The notes beneath the pieces were generated by a model. That model searched no databases. It had not been told where the DNA came from and saw nothing but the letters and a program-made list of their open reading frames with translations. DNA of 43,584 nt from Tubiluchus corallicola (Eukaryota; Priapulida; Priapulimorpha; Priapulimorphida; Tubiluchidae), in NCBI GenBank assembly GCA_030141605.1, contig JAQGDQ010001380.1:1-43584 (forward strand), written 5' to 3'. The stretch's first letter is position 1. The number at the start of each line of letters is the position of its first letter. Of the stretch, positions 33,101-41,109 are shown one piece after another. The position numbers were made by a program, and so were the translations under genes.

Positions 33101-36100
33101 AGGGTCGTTAAAACGAAACGTCTCTAAACAGGGAGTCGGTAATCTAATGTTCAGGGTCGTTAAAACGAAACGTCTCTAAACAGGGAGTCGGTAATCTAAT
33201 GTTCAGGGTCGTTACAACGAAACGTCTCTAAACAGGGAGTCGGTAATCAAATGTTCGGGCTCGTTAAAATGAAACGTCGCTAAGCGAGGACTTACTGCAA
33301 ATTTAAATTCCAGCATTGACGGTTAGACGCAGCCATTTTAACGGTGAGTCGCTTGAAACAAGTTTAGATAACAAAGTTTAAAAATACACAGAGCATCCGT
33401 AGCACATGTTGTCAATAAGATCAAAAATAGTTTTTTTGCGAGCCTGTGGTGCGCGCTGGGAAGTTGAGTCGGTAATGCTTTACCAGTCGACACATCTAAT
33501 TTATCTTAAATTGTTAAGTTCTTTCTAGTTAAATAAGTCTTATAAGCAGGTGAGGGTAATGCAAAGTAATATGACTTTGTGTGGAAAGTTTCTTGGGGAG
33601 CACTTGAATATTGTTTTTTCTTCCCTATTAAGCAAAGCAGCTCTCAGTAAAACTACATTAGTACAGCAGTTTTCTCCATTATCATGGAAGCAACCACGAC
33701 TGCTGTTATATTGATCATACTCATTCACAAAAAAAAGCAAAATAAGCAAAAACAACCAACTTACTAACTAACTAACTTACTAGGCTTTCCCTCTGCGCTC
33801 AACGTCTCGTTATCCTTGAAGTTGTACCCGTCAAACTCTGGATGATACTGGTACGTATGACTGAAAGGCATGTGCAACTTCTCGGCAATTTCCGACCAAC
33901 TCTTGGGAAATGTCTTCTCCGGATATGTCCTCTTCGGAAGCGTCAGACTGAGGTTGGCGACGTAGTTGGTGTAGATGGAGTTGTTGACTGGAAAGTGCCA
34001 TTCGTCCGGCGGCATAACTCCTGGAGAAGAGAAAGATAAGAAGTCAGGTAAGAGTGGAAATCTTCTTTGTAGTAACTGATGAGAGGCGCTAAATTAGAAA
34101 AATCAATTTAGATAAATAAAAAAACTTTGCCCATACCATGGAAATAAATACATACGATAACTCTTACTACATGCATGCCAAGGTCATCTTACTGAACTTA
34201 TAATCAAATGACAAAATTACCGACAAACATTAACATTTTAGCGGACACACGTCTCGAAATACAAACCATAAATGTTGTATTCCTCCCCGTCCCACCATGC
34301 ACGACTTTCCCAAAACGTTGCAATCTGTGTAAGCACCTCCTCCGCAGAATCCTTAAATGCCGGGTCGATGGTCATCGTCAAGTACTGCCAGAATGCGAAG
34401 GCGATGTCTCCGGTGATGTGGTGCTCCAATGAAGTCGCAGGGTACCACGGACACACATCAATACCTAAAATATGTTTCATATCCACAGTTTCTTTTGAAA
34501 AATCAAAAATCATTAGTAGACAGGGCCACCCTTAGGAGGTTTCGGACCCTACTGGAAACAATTTTGGTAAGCCAAAAATTCCCAGTTAGCAGACAGGGCC
34601 ACCCTTAGGAGGTGTGAGGCCTAGTGGAAACAGTTTTGGTAGGCGCCAGGTTACGAACTAGTAGATAGGGCCAGCCTTAGGAGGTTTCGGACCCTACTGG
34701 AAACAATTTTGGTGAGCCAAAGGTTCCCAGTTAGCAGGACAGGGCCAACCTTAAGAGGTGTGCAAGACCCTACTGGAAAGAATTTTGGTAGGCGCAAGTT
34801 TCCGAACTAGTAGACAGGGCCAGACTTAGGAGGTTTGGGGCCCTACTGGAAACAGTTTTGGTAGGTGCCAGGTTACGAGCTAGTAGACAGGGCCAGCCTT
34901 AGGAGGTTTAGGCCCTACTGGAAACAATTTTGGTGAGCAAAAGGTTCCCAGTTAGCAGGACAGGGCCAACCTTAAGAGGTGTGCGAGACCCTACTGGAAA
35001 GAATTTTGGTAGGCGCAAGGTTCCGAACTAGTAGACAGGGCCAGCCTTAGGAGGTTTCGGACCCTACTGGAAACAATTTTGGTGAGCCAAAGGTTCCCAG
35101 TTAGCAGGACAGGGCCAACCTTAAGAGGTGTGCGAGACCCTACTGGAAAGAATTTTGGTAGGCGCAAGTTTCCGAACTAGTAGACAGGGCCAGACTTAGG
35201 AGGTTTGGGGCCCTACTGGAAACAGTTTTGGTAGGTGCCAGGTTACGAGCTAGTAGACAGGGCCAGCCTTAGGAGGTTTAGGCCCCTACTGGAAACAATT
35301 TTGGTAAGCCAAAGATTACCAGTTAGCAGACAGGGCCACCCTTAGGAGGTGTGAGGCCCTACTGGAAACAGTTTTGGTGAACACTGCAAGTAGGTTCCCA
35401 GATAGTAGACAGGACCAGCTGGCGCCATCTTGCGAAATTAAGTTTCTAGAATCGGGAAAATATAATACCACAGCCTTTCTATACCTACAACAGTATGAAT
35501 GCAATCATAATATGCAATTAAAAAGTAGTGATGCATGATGCAAGTCAATGAACTCAACAGCTACATTTTTAGCCAAAACAATTTATAATACAAGACATAC
35601 AAGACAGTAATTTAGTCACATCATACTGTTACAAGAATCCTATAGGTTTTATAGATATTTAAAAACTCGCTTAATCACCTAGGCAACGGAGCGATTTCGC
35701 GTCTGCGTACTGCTGCGTGATACGTATTCGGTAGGTAGCGATCGGGTGCAAATGAATACGGATCGCGCACACGCAACACGGATTACGCATTACGCATCAC
35801 ACAGAAACACTTCTACGTGTTTAGATACAAATTGTTGTACATGCGTTACGGATCACGCATCATGCATTACGTATTACATGCACATGGTGTTGTACTTTAA
35901 GGAGTTTTATTATCACAAAAAGACAATTTGAGAAGACTACAGGCTGTACAGGTTATCAAGATTTTAATAGAGTAATAGCTTTAGATTGGTACCAGTAAAA
36001 GCACTTTCCCAAGGGTACATTGCTCCTGACCAAGTGAAATTCTTCGCCTTCTCCTGCGCCCCCTTTAGATGAAGAATTCGTATGCGCAGCTGCAGACGAG

Positions 36101-36824
36101 CCATTTCCGGTTGCAGGAGCAAGATGGGAGGAAACATCCAGGTTTCCTGATCCCAGAAAACATGTCCCAAATAGTCCTAGAGAGAAATACAGAGAAGATA
36201 TGAGAGAGATTTCATATAGTAGAATAGCAAAGATGTTGTAATTTGCAACTAAAAAAATCGCATCTTATCGGTGCCCCATATTTATCAGGGATGAGCATTC
36301 TGCATTAGAAATAAATTTGAATCGAATCAAATTTGCGACTTTTATACTCATAGCAAACCAAAAATCTAAATTTCAAAACCGAATCGAATTCAAATTGCAT
36401 TGTCTAGATTTTTGAACCGTTAATACAAAAGCAGTCTCAAAAGATAATGCATATTACTCGATTTTATTCGCAGCAGAAACACTAACAATGTTTTTCAAAA
36501 CACTCACACAGGTTTAGCCTTTGACCAGACAGTTTAACCGCGTGCTAACGCGTCCGCTTTCTGTCTGGGAGGTCGTGAGTTCGATACAGCAACCGGGTAA
36601 TATCAAAGACGGTAAAAATGGTACCTGCTGTTGCCCAGCCTGGCGCGAGGTATTTAGGGTAAAAGTGGGGTAATAATAGTCTGTGTTATGTAGTTGTAGA
36701 TTGTTATTTACAGTTAGCAATAATGTTAATTGTTCACCCCAAAAAGGCGACTTTAACTAATTATTATTATTATTATTATTATTGTTGTTGTTGTTGTTGT
36801 TGTTGTTGTTATTATTATTATTAC

Positions 36825-36855
<31 letters not shown>

Positions 36856-38412
36856 AAAATTTTGCAGAGAAATCACAGTTAAACTGTGCTGATGTTTCAA
36901 AGGTTTTAATGATAAAGAATCTATGTAGCAGTTGAAATACTAAATTATTTAAATCCACCATTTTAAGTTTGAATCAAATTTGAGCTAAAAAATTCCTACG
37001 CACTCCAACGTTCGATATTCGCCCCAATTTTTGTTTTTGTTTGATGGACTTTAATTTAAGCATCTCTAATAAAATAAAACACATTGTCAATCAGTCCTCG
37101 TTTAAAAAAAATTGATTAACGTTTTCCCTTTTTCAGCATCTTATTTTCTTGATATGTCACTCCATTAAAGCAAAACCAAATCTTAAACTGTAAGTCAAAC
37201 AATCTACTCGTTAAAATATTCAAAGGAAACATTCTATTTTTTCAAAAATGACTTACGTGAAAGAATTATTGCCTCACAAACACAATTTCACGTTCGCTGG
37301 TTATTGCCACTAGTTCTTCGCTGTTACATGCATTTTGCCAATCGATAGTTAGACGGGCACTAGCCACTGCATTTCAGAAATGCATTATCCAAAAAAGGGG
37401 TGCTGTACCTCTCAGTTCAGATGTGTTAGTTTGTGATAAACTGCACACGTTCAACAGCTCATCCGTGAACACAGCGGTAAATTTGAAATTTGAATTTTTA
37501 TCTCAAAACTTTCCTAGTTTTAGTACAACACACTGTGAATAGCTTACAGTAGCACTGAACTTCAATTTTCGCTTTCGCAAACACAAAGGAATAATTTTGG
37601 AATAATTTTGCTGTTGAAAATAACGTTAGTTTGTGATGTCATCAATACTTAAGCTCGCTCACCGTTAATTAAGATTTTAATCTATTATTTAATTATCAGA
37701 AACGCTTTTGCAGTATTAATTGCGTTAAAATGTATACTTTTTATCGGACTTGGAAATGGGGTAGTATATGAAAAATCATCCTGTCTTCCTTTAAGTCGCG
37801 GTCGGGTTGCAAAGTTGTCATGCAAAATCACTTGTAGATCGTCGATGAAACGTATGTTTAGTTGAATGTTCTACATTCTTATAGAATGATTACATATTAT
37901 GGACTAGTATTGTGTCTTTTGTGAAAACTGGTTTCTAAATATAAGTACATGCTTATGTATAATTGTGTGTGCGTGTGTGCATTGCGTGCGCGTATGCATG
38001 CGTGCATGTGTGTGTTTGGCCGCACATATGTACAGGTGTAGAAATAAAACTAAAATTTAATATTAGCACTCAATAACGAATAACTATTAGTTTATTTACA
38101 AGATTCTGATTTAGTAACACACCACAAGAAGTTATTGTCAAATGTGCAAAAGTCAATAAGGCCCAGTTAAAAAGCAACAACGTAGTAAAACAGTTAATTC
38201 CTAGCATTGACCGTGAAAGCAGTGAATCTCTTCACTCCGTGGGCTTATCTTAAAACTTACCATACTAGGTTCTCCGTGCGACAACGCGCCAGGACTTAGT
38301 CCATAAAAATGCCACTTGGGGTCATCACGTGTCGGAAGAGAACTATACAAGTAGTACAAACTCCCGTAGACGGCCTGAGAAAGCTCCTTATTGCCCTTAA
38401 CTTGAATGCGAC
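21185..38412 (-). CDS. PGGHG: Protein-glucosylgalactosylhydroxylysine glucosidase (PGGHG/ATHL1), N-terminus missing
   Basis: Eight minus-strand exons join in phase: 38412-38261, 36176-35993, 34464-34267, 34020-33781, 26731-26631, 25472-25344, 24408-24257 and 21488-21185 (stop). They give about 486 residues; the human enzyme has about 737, so roughly the first 235 lie upstream. This GH65-type enzyme removes glucose from glucosylgalactosyl-hydroxylysine of collagen. Key motifs: [13 protein letters not shown] (Asp at 36152-36150, expected catalytic), GVMPPDEWH followed by NNSIYTN (Glu at 34003-34001, expected general acid), [32 protein letters not shown] and [14 protein letters not shown]. Unusually, the protein ends with a hydrophobic segment ([17 protein letters not shown]). 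The intron 26732-33780 holds LRR-stalk gene 2 on the other strand and the 52-bp satellite. Confidence 0.95.
21609..22270 (+). mobile_element. MITE family A, full-length reference copy
   Basis: 662 bp with perfect 11-bp terminal inverted repeats (GTGTGCTTGCA ... TGCAAGCACAC) extending imperfectly to about 35 bp. It lies inside the PGGHG intron between the last two exons. Internal tracts are shared with all other family A copies. No clear target duplication; no transposase. Confidence 0.75.
22380..22632 (-). repeat. MITE family A, partial copy
   Basis: Matches the 4370-4617 part of the family (GATTTTCTCAATATTATGTT, GATCCTCATGAAATGGAG, end ATATGCAAGCACA). Confidence 0.7.
22738..22845 (+). pseudogene. 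THAP zinc-finger fragment, frameshifted
   Basis: Starts [20 protein letters not shown], the typical opening of a THAP domain (Met-Pro, C-x4-C), then FQVSRPESR and a stop at 22828. Shifting one base gives KADSKWLEL, the expected continuation around the conserved Trp, so a frameshift broke the frame. A second diverged segment with similar wording lies at about 22935-23000. THAP domains occur in cellular factors and in P-element-type transposases; the source is unresolved. Confidence 0.6.
22855..23095. repeat. Duplicated segment with CRE palindromes
   Basis: CTGCTAAGGCTCAAATAC and CCTGCCTTGACGTCATCAGT each occur twice (first copies at about 22858 and 22904; second at about 23021 and 23041). Each carries the palindrome TGACGTCA. 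This is a local tandem duplication of the THAP-fragment surroundings. Confidence 0.7.
23462..23815. repeat. ~24-bp GC-rich minisatellite
   Basis: About 15 units of GGGGCACCGGCAACAAATTA plus CA, with variants GGGGGCAGAAAATTACA and a ~66-bp higher-order repeat in 23575-23720. In the PGGHG intron. The open frame over it is an artefact. Confidence 0.9.
24570..24966 (-). repeat. MITE family A, partial copy
   Basis: Near-identical to 4245-4617, from GTGAAAGCAGTCACTTTGC to the end GGTATGCAAGCACAC. A further partial copy of its terminal ~150 bp follows at 24978-25133, so the right end is tandemly repeated. Confidence 0.75.
24978..25133 (-). repeat. MITE family A, right-end copy
   Basis: Repeats the last ~150 bp of the preceding element (CCTCAACTTCAGCGTGGATT ... 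GGTATGCAAGCACACA), suggesting nested insertion or slippage at its end. Confidence 0.7.
25573..25890. repeat. 38-bp tandem array, about 8 units
   Basis: The unit is GACTGAAGTATAAACAAAGA plus GCCATGCGAATGTGATAA; an alternative type has ACTGCGCGAGTGTGATAA. It lies 100 bp upstream (in the PGGHG sense) of exon 25472-25344. Open frames are artefacts. Confidence 0.9.
25890..26610. other. PGGHG intron, nothing recognised
   Basis: AT-rich intronic sequence without obvious repeats or coding content. Confidence 0.5.
26860..27405 (-). repeat. Dispersed repeat family D with (CA)n core, inverted copy 1
   Basis: The reverse complement matches 37805-38190 on both sides of a microsatellite: AGATCGTTGATGAAACGTAT, TTATGGACTAGTATTGTGTC and TTTAGTAACACACCACAAGA. 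The core at 26968-27132 is a long (CA)n tract with GCACG/AGACG interruptions; the other copy has a much shorter TG tract. Confidence 0.85.
26968..27132. repeat. (CA)n microsatellite
   Basis: About 165 bp of CA repeats with interruptions. Open frames reading Thr-His or Cys-Val are artefacts. Confidence 0.95.
27410..28300. other. PGGHG intron with TE end fragments
   Basis: GTGAAAGGGTTAA at about 27466 resembles a piggyBac-type MITE end. TAAGACCTCGCTTAACGACG near 27690 resembles, inverted, the end of the 52-bp satellite (GTCGCTAAGCGAGGACTTAC). No gene seen. Confidence 0.5.
28681..30540 (+). CDS. Secreted LRR protein with acidic NST-repeat stalk (LRR-stalk gene 2)
   Basis: Exons 28681-29260 and 29492-30540 join TTTTGGG|GTGAG...TTTTATAG|AA at the same point and phase as in LRR-stalk gene 1, giving about 542 residues. 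I chose ATG 28681 over the in-frame ATG 28606 because it gives a clean signal peptide ([20 protein letters not shown]) aligned with the paralogue; CCACAG before it may also be an acceptor. [10 protein letters not shown] and divergent LRRs follow. Shared landmarks with gene 1: SNTLP, PDKFL, LKRI.ET, PNL.HI, EPKLHS. An LRRCT-like cap ([15 protein letters not shown]) starts exon 2. The stalk has about 25 units of STENSTTEP type, almost every one with an NST N-glycosylation sequon and one or two Glu. The C-terminus ([18 protein letters not shown]) fits a GPI signal. AATAAA lies at 30765-30770. Antisense in the PGGHG intron. Confidence 0.86.
29650..30440 (+). repeat. 27-bp coding repeat (stalk of LRR-stalk gene 2)
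   Basis: Units such as TCTACAGAGAACTCAACCAC plus TGAGCCG encode 9 residues. Units are more uniform than in gene 1, suggesting more recent homogenisation. The open minus strand is a by-product. Confidence 0.93.
30775..31530. other. PGGHG intron, nothing recognised
   Basis: AT-rich sequence downstream of LRR-stalk gene 2, without recognisable coding content. Confidence 0.5.
31535..31640 (-). repeat. LINE/SINE 3'-tail-like fragment
   Basis: CAATCAATTAATCAATTTATT, then CACTCCAGCAATACATATAC: on the minus strand this resembles the AATAAATTGATTG-type tail of non-LTR elements, as near 6165 and 14665. Confidence 0.4.
31705..31980. repeat. ~92-bp tandem repeat, 3 copies
   Basis: The unit contains GAATGAAAGAATGGTTAGG, AGTAGACATGATGGAATG and AGATTAGGGATAGGAAGAAG. 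In the PGGHG intron. Confidence 0.88.
32235..33290. repeat. 52-bp satellite, about 20 units
   Basis: The unit is GGTCGTTAAAACGAAACGTC, TCTAAACAGGGAGTCGG and TAATCTAATGTTCAG. Left units have AAAACGTTGC; most others have GAAACGTCTC. A patch at about 32900-32995 has many single-base deletions, unlike the rest, which could be genuine decay or assembly error. The right edge runs CGTCGCTAAGCGAGGAC and then into repeat family C. Confidence 0.93.
33291..33440. repeat. Dispersed repeat family C
   Basis: AAATTTAAATTCC, then GACGGTTAGACGCAGCCATT and CATCCGTAGCACAT match 43155-43265 in the same orientation. It directly abuts the 52-bp satellite, which may have expanded from this element's end. Confidence 0.6.
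34505..35425. repeat. ~74-bp satellite with ~370-bp higher-order unit
   Basis: About 12 monomers of the form TAGACAGGGCCAGCCTTAGG, AGGTTTCGGACCCTACTGG, AAACAATTTTGGTGAGCC. Monomer subtypes recur in the same order: CCGAACTAGTAGACAGGGCC followed by AGACTTAGG appears at 34802 and again 370 bp later. It lies in the PGGHG intron, beginning about 40 bp upstream (in the PGGHG sense) of exon 34464-34267. Confidence 0.9.
35425..35985. other. PGGHG intron; degenerate TACGGATTACGCAT repeats
   Basis: Around 35755-35880, words such as CGGATCACGCATCATGCATT, ACGGATTACGCATTACGCAT and TTACGTATTACATGC repeat loosely. Nothing coding was seen. Confidence 0.5.
36518..36860 (+). mobile_element. tRNA-derived SINE-like element with ATT tail
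   Basis: A tRNA-like head AGTTTAACCGCGTGCTAACG, then CGTCCGC, then a B-box-like GTGAGTTCGATAC, followed by a body and ending in a long (ATT)n(GTT)n(ATT)n tract (36764-36855). The pieces and order fit a tRNA-derived SINE. No target duplication was identified. Confidence 0.5.
36764..36855. repeat. (ATT)n(GTT)n(ATT)n microsatellite
   Basis: A compound trinucleotide tract. The Tyr/Cys-rich open frame is its translation. Confidence 0.95.
37163..37795 (+). repeat. Dispersed repeat family B, copy 4 (long)
   Basis: Same extent and orientation as 2866-3495. It ends ATCATCCTGTCTTCCTTTAAG and runs into GTCGCGGTCGGG, which recurs inverted near 27575-27595, next to the other family D copy. Confidence 0.7.
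37805..38190 (+). repeat. Dispersed repeat family D, inverted copy 2
   Basis: Partner of 26860-27405 in opposite orientation, with a short degenerate TG/CG core (about 37965-38020). It adjoins PGGHG exon 38412-38261. Confidence 0.85.
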
Positions 38413-38596
38413 CTGCAAGGAGAAAAAACGTTTCAACGTAGAAGATTTTTTTTCAGTATTGTATCACAACGTTCATGTACCGAAACGTACACAACTTTTA
38501 AGTAGCAAAACTTTCATCTTAGGAACCTTTTCATTTCAGAAATATGACGGCACAAAATGTTAGAGTTTATGTGATAAATGTGATGAAGTTATTCCA

Positions 38597-39027
38597 TTGT
38601 TAGCAGCTGTAGAAAAGGTTGGTTCACACAGTCGTCACAAGAGCAGATCGATGTTATGTTTAGATACAGCAGATGAATCTTCCTCACAAAAATCTGCTCT
38701 TGTCAACGGAAAAAACCCGAAACAAAATGACTGCTTTCGTGAACTACTATCAAAGTTTGAAAATACAAGAGTTTTTTTTACAATTGCAGTACTAGTTCCT
38801 AGCACGATTAATGGGTAGTGAGTTAAAAATTTTACTTTAGTATTTTTTAAACATTTTCTTTATATTTGAATGCTAGAATATAAAAGTCCAATATATTTAG
38901 CATTTGTTTTTATAAAAAACAAAAGAATCGACATTTGACCAAATTTTTAGTACAATCTACTTTGAGGAGCATCATTACGTAGTTTCAACTATGTCGACTT
39001 ATGGACGGTTTTGGTTTGCAAGCAGCA
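38597..39027 (+). repeat. MITE family A, partial copy
   Basis: Matches the right two-thirds of 21609-22270 (GCAGTACTAGTTCCTAGCAC, TATATTTAGCATTTGTTTTT) and ends ATGGACGGTTTTGGTTTGCA. Immediately left of the 33-bp satellite. Confidence 0.7.
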
Positions 39028-39104
39028 CCATGGTGGCGTCTGTCTGAAAAACACTTTAACTAATGTTTCAGCAGATCTTTAGCAGAACTTTTTTTACTAT
39101 TATA

Positions 39105-40290
39105 AATTACTAATGAAATACCTGAATCCCATATATAAATCATTGATGAAACACCTGAATCCCATATATAAATTATTAATGAAATACCTGAATCCCGTAT
39201 ATAAATTACTAATGAAATACCTGAATCCCATATATAAATTATTAATGAAATACCTGAATCCCATATATAAATTATTAATGAAATACCTGAATCCCATATA
39301 TAAATCATTGATGAAACACCTGAATCCCATATATAAATTATTAATGAAATACCTGAATCCCATATATAAATTATTAATGAAATACCTGAATCCCGTATAT
39401 AAATTATTAATGAAATACCTGAATCAGGTATATAAATTATTAATGAAATACCTGAATCCCATATATAAATTATTAAAGAAATACCTGAATCCCGTATATA
39501 ATTTATTAATGAAATACCTGAATCAGGTATATAAATTATTAAAGAAATACCTGAATCAGGTATATAAATTATTAAAGAAATACCTGAATCCCGTATATAA
39601 ATTATTAATGAAATACCTGAATCCCGTATATAAATTATTAAAGAAATACCTGAATCCCGTATATAAATTATTAAAGAAATACCTGAATCAGGTATATAAA
39701 TTATTAAAGAAATACCTGAATCAGGTATATAAATTATTAAAGAAATACCTGAATCCCGTATATAAATTATTAAAGAAATACCTGAATCAGGTATATAAAT
39801 TATTAAAGAAATACCTGAATCCCGTATATAAATTATTAATGAAATACCTGAATCCCGTATATAAATTATTAATGAAATACCTGAATCAGGTATATAAATT
39901 ATTAATGAAATACCTGAATCCCGTATATAAATTATTAAAGAAATACCTGAATCCCGTATATAAATTATTAAAGAAATACCTGAATCCCGTATATAAATTA
40001 TTAATGAAATACCTGAATCCCGTATATAAATTATTAATGAAATACCTGAATCCCGTATATAAATTATTAAAGAAATACCTGAATCCCATATATAAATTAT
40101 TAATGAAATACCTGAATCCCGTATATAAATTACTAATGAAATACCTGAATCCCATATATAAATTACTAATGAAATACCTGAATCCCGTATATAAATTACT
40201 AATGAAATACCTGAATCCCATATATAAATCATTGATGAAACACCTGAATCCCATATATAAATTACTAATGAAATACCTGAATCCCACAAT
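39105..40290. repeat. 33-bp satellite, about 36 units, open on both strands
   Basis: The unit is AAATTATTAATGAAATACCT plus GAATCCCGTATAT. Variants replace CCCGTA with CCCATA or CAGGTA, and TTAATGA with TTAAAGA, ACTAATGA or CATTGATGAAACA. Units of 11 codons leave one frame open on each strand for about 400 codons (MKYLNPVYKLL forward; SGISLIIYIRD reverse). There is no start context, signal or flanking exon, so I treat these as artefacts. The CAGGTA variant makes a palindrome, ATACCTGAATCAGGTAT. Confidence 0.95.
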
Positions 40291-40472
40291 TGCGATAAAA
40301 TAATTTTATCAAACCCCCTACTATTCGGGCAGGGAAATAGAAAAGAATGATTAAATACTCTTTGTCGTGGGATTGCCGGTATTTACTCATTCTTTTCTAT
40401 TTCTTCCCTGCCCGAGATGGGGTGGGGAAGTTAGGTAGGGTTGATAAGATAATTTTATCGCAATTATGTGGC
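40285..40472. mobile_element. 188-bp hairpin (foldback) element
   Basis: CCACAATTGCGATAAAATAA and CGGGCAGGGAAATAGAAAAG on the left pair with TTATCGCAATTATGTGG and CTATTTCTTCCCTGCCCG on the right. Arms are about 85 bp with a ~20-bp loop (about 40360-40378). The foldback structure and a sharp border with the 33-bp satellite fit a MITE-like foldback transposon. No target duplication was found. Confidence 0.75.
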
Positions 40473-40919
40473 ATTTTTTTACATTTTCGCCCACATTGTA
40501 TTTTCCGTATGTTAAGAATGAGGATGCACCTAGAGAACTTCTCCATCAGATTTTAATAGATTGTCATGCAGCAGGCAGCTGGTACAATATTGGTTCAATA
40601 CTGAATGGGCGCTCAAGAGAACCCGGTGCCTCAATTTTGCCATTATTGAAACGAAAATTTTCTGCCATAAATGTTCACTCAGTCTTGAATCTAAGTGGAA
40701 AATGTTTTATCCGATATACTGCTAATAAATAAATAGCGTGTGATTTGGGAAAATAGCTGCAGTTTGAGGCTTTTTCAAGTAGGTGTGCAGAATTCATGTC
40801 ACGACTCACGTCAGCCATTATTATAATTTCCACTGATCAATGGCGGCGTGATTCAACTTTGCTGCATAATCATCGCTTCTATTATTGCATTTATTTAAGA
40901 AATTTTAAATCTTACAGCC

Positions 40920-41045
40920 TGGTATTAGCCGGGTTGCTTAGTTGGGTTGCTTTGAAAGAGCATTGCAAATTAGCATTACGTCGAGACAACATCACTAGTG
41001 TAGAGGCTGATGTCGCCGGTTCGACTCCTAGAGGGTGTAAATTTG
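40920..41045 (+). mobile_element. tRNA-like SINE head or tRNA pseudogene
   Basis: A pol III A box (TTGCTTAGTTGGG, about 40935) and a perfect B box (GGTTCGACTCC, 41018-41028) are about 84 bp apart. The T-arm stem pairs for only two bases and no acceptor stem closes, so this is not an intact tRNA gene. Confidence 0.45.
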
Positions 41046-41109
41046 TTCTCTTCAAATCCAGTAATGAAAGTTGGCTAATTAGATACATGGACAGAAAAAT
41101 ATATGAAAA

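Noticed and set aside
39060-40303. ~400-codon open frames on both strands
   Set aside because: Direct result of a 33-bp (11-codon) repeat without stops; no start, signal or exon context.
40466-40735. Plus-strand frame with FPYVKNEDAPRELLHQIL
   Set aside because: Not recognised; it begins inside the hairpin element and has no splice or promoter evidence.
40920-41045. Functional tRNA gene with intron
   Set aside because: The B box is perfect, but neither the T-arm stem nor the acceptor stem pairs.
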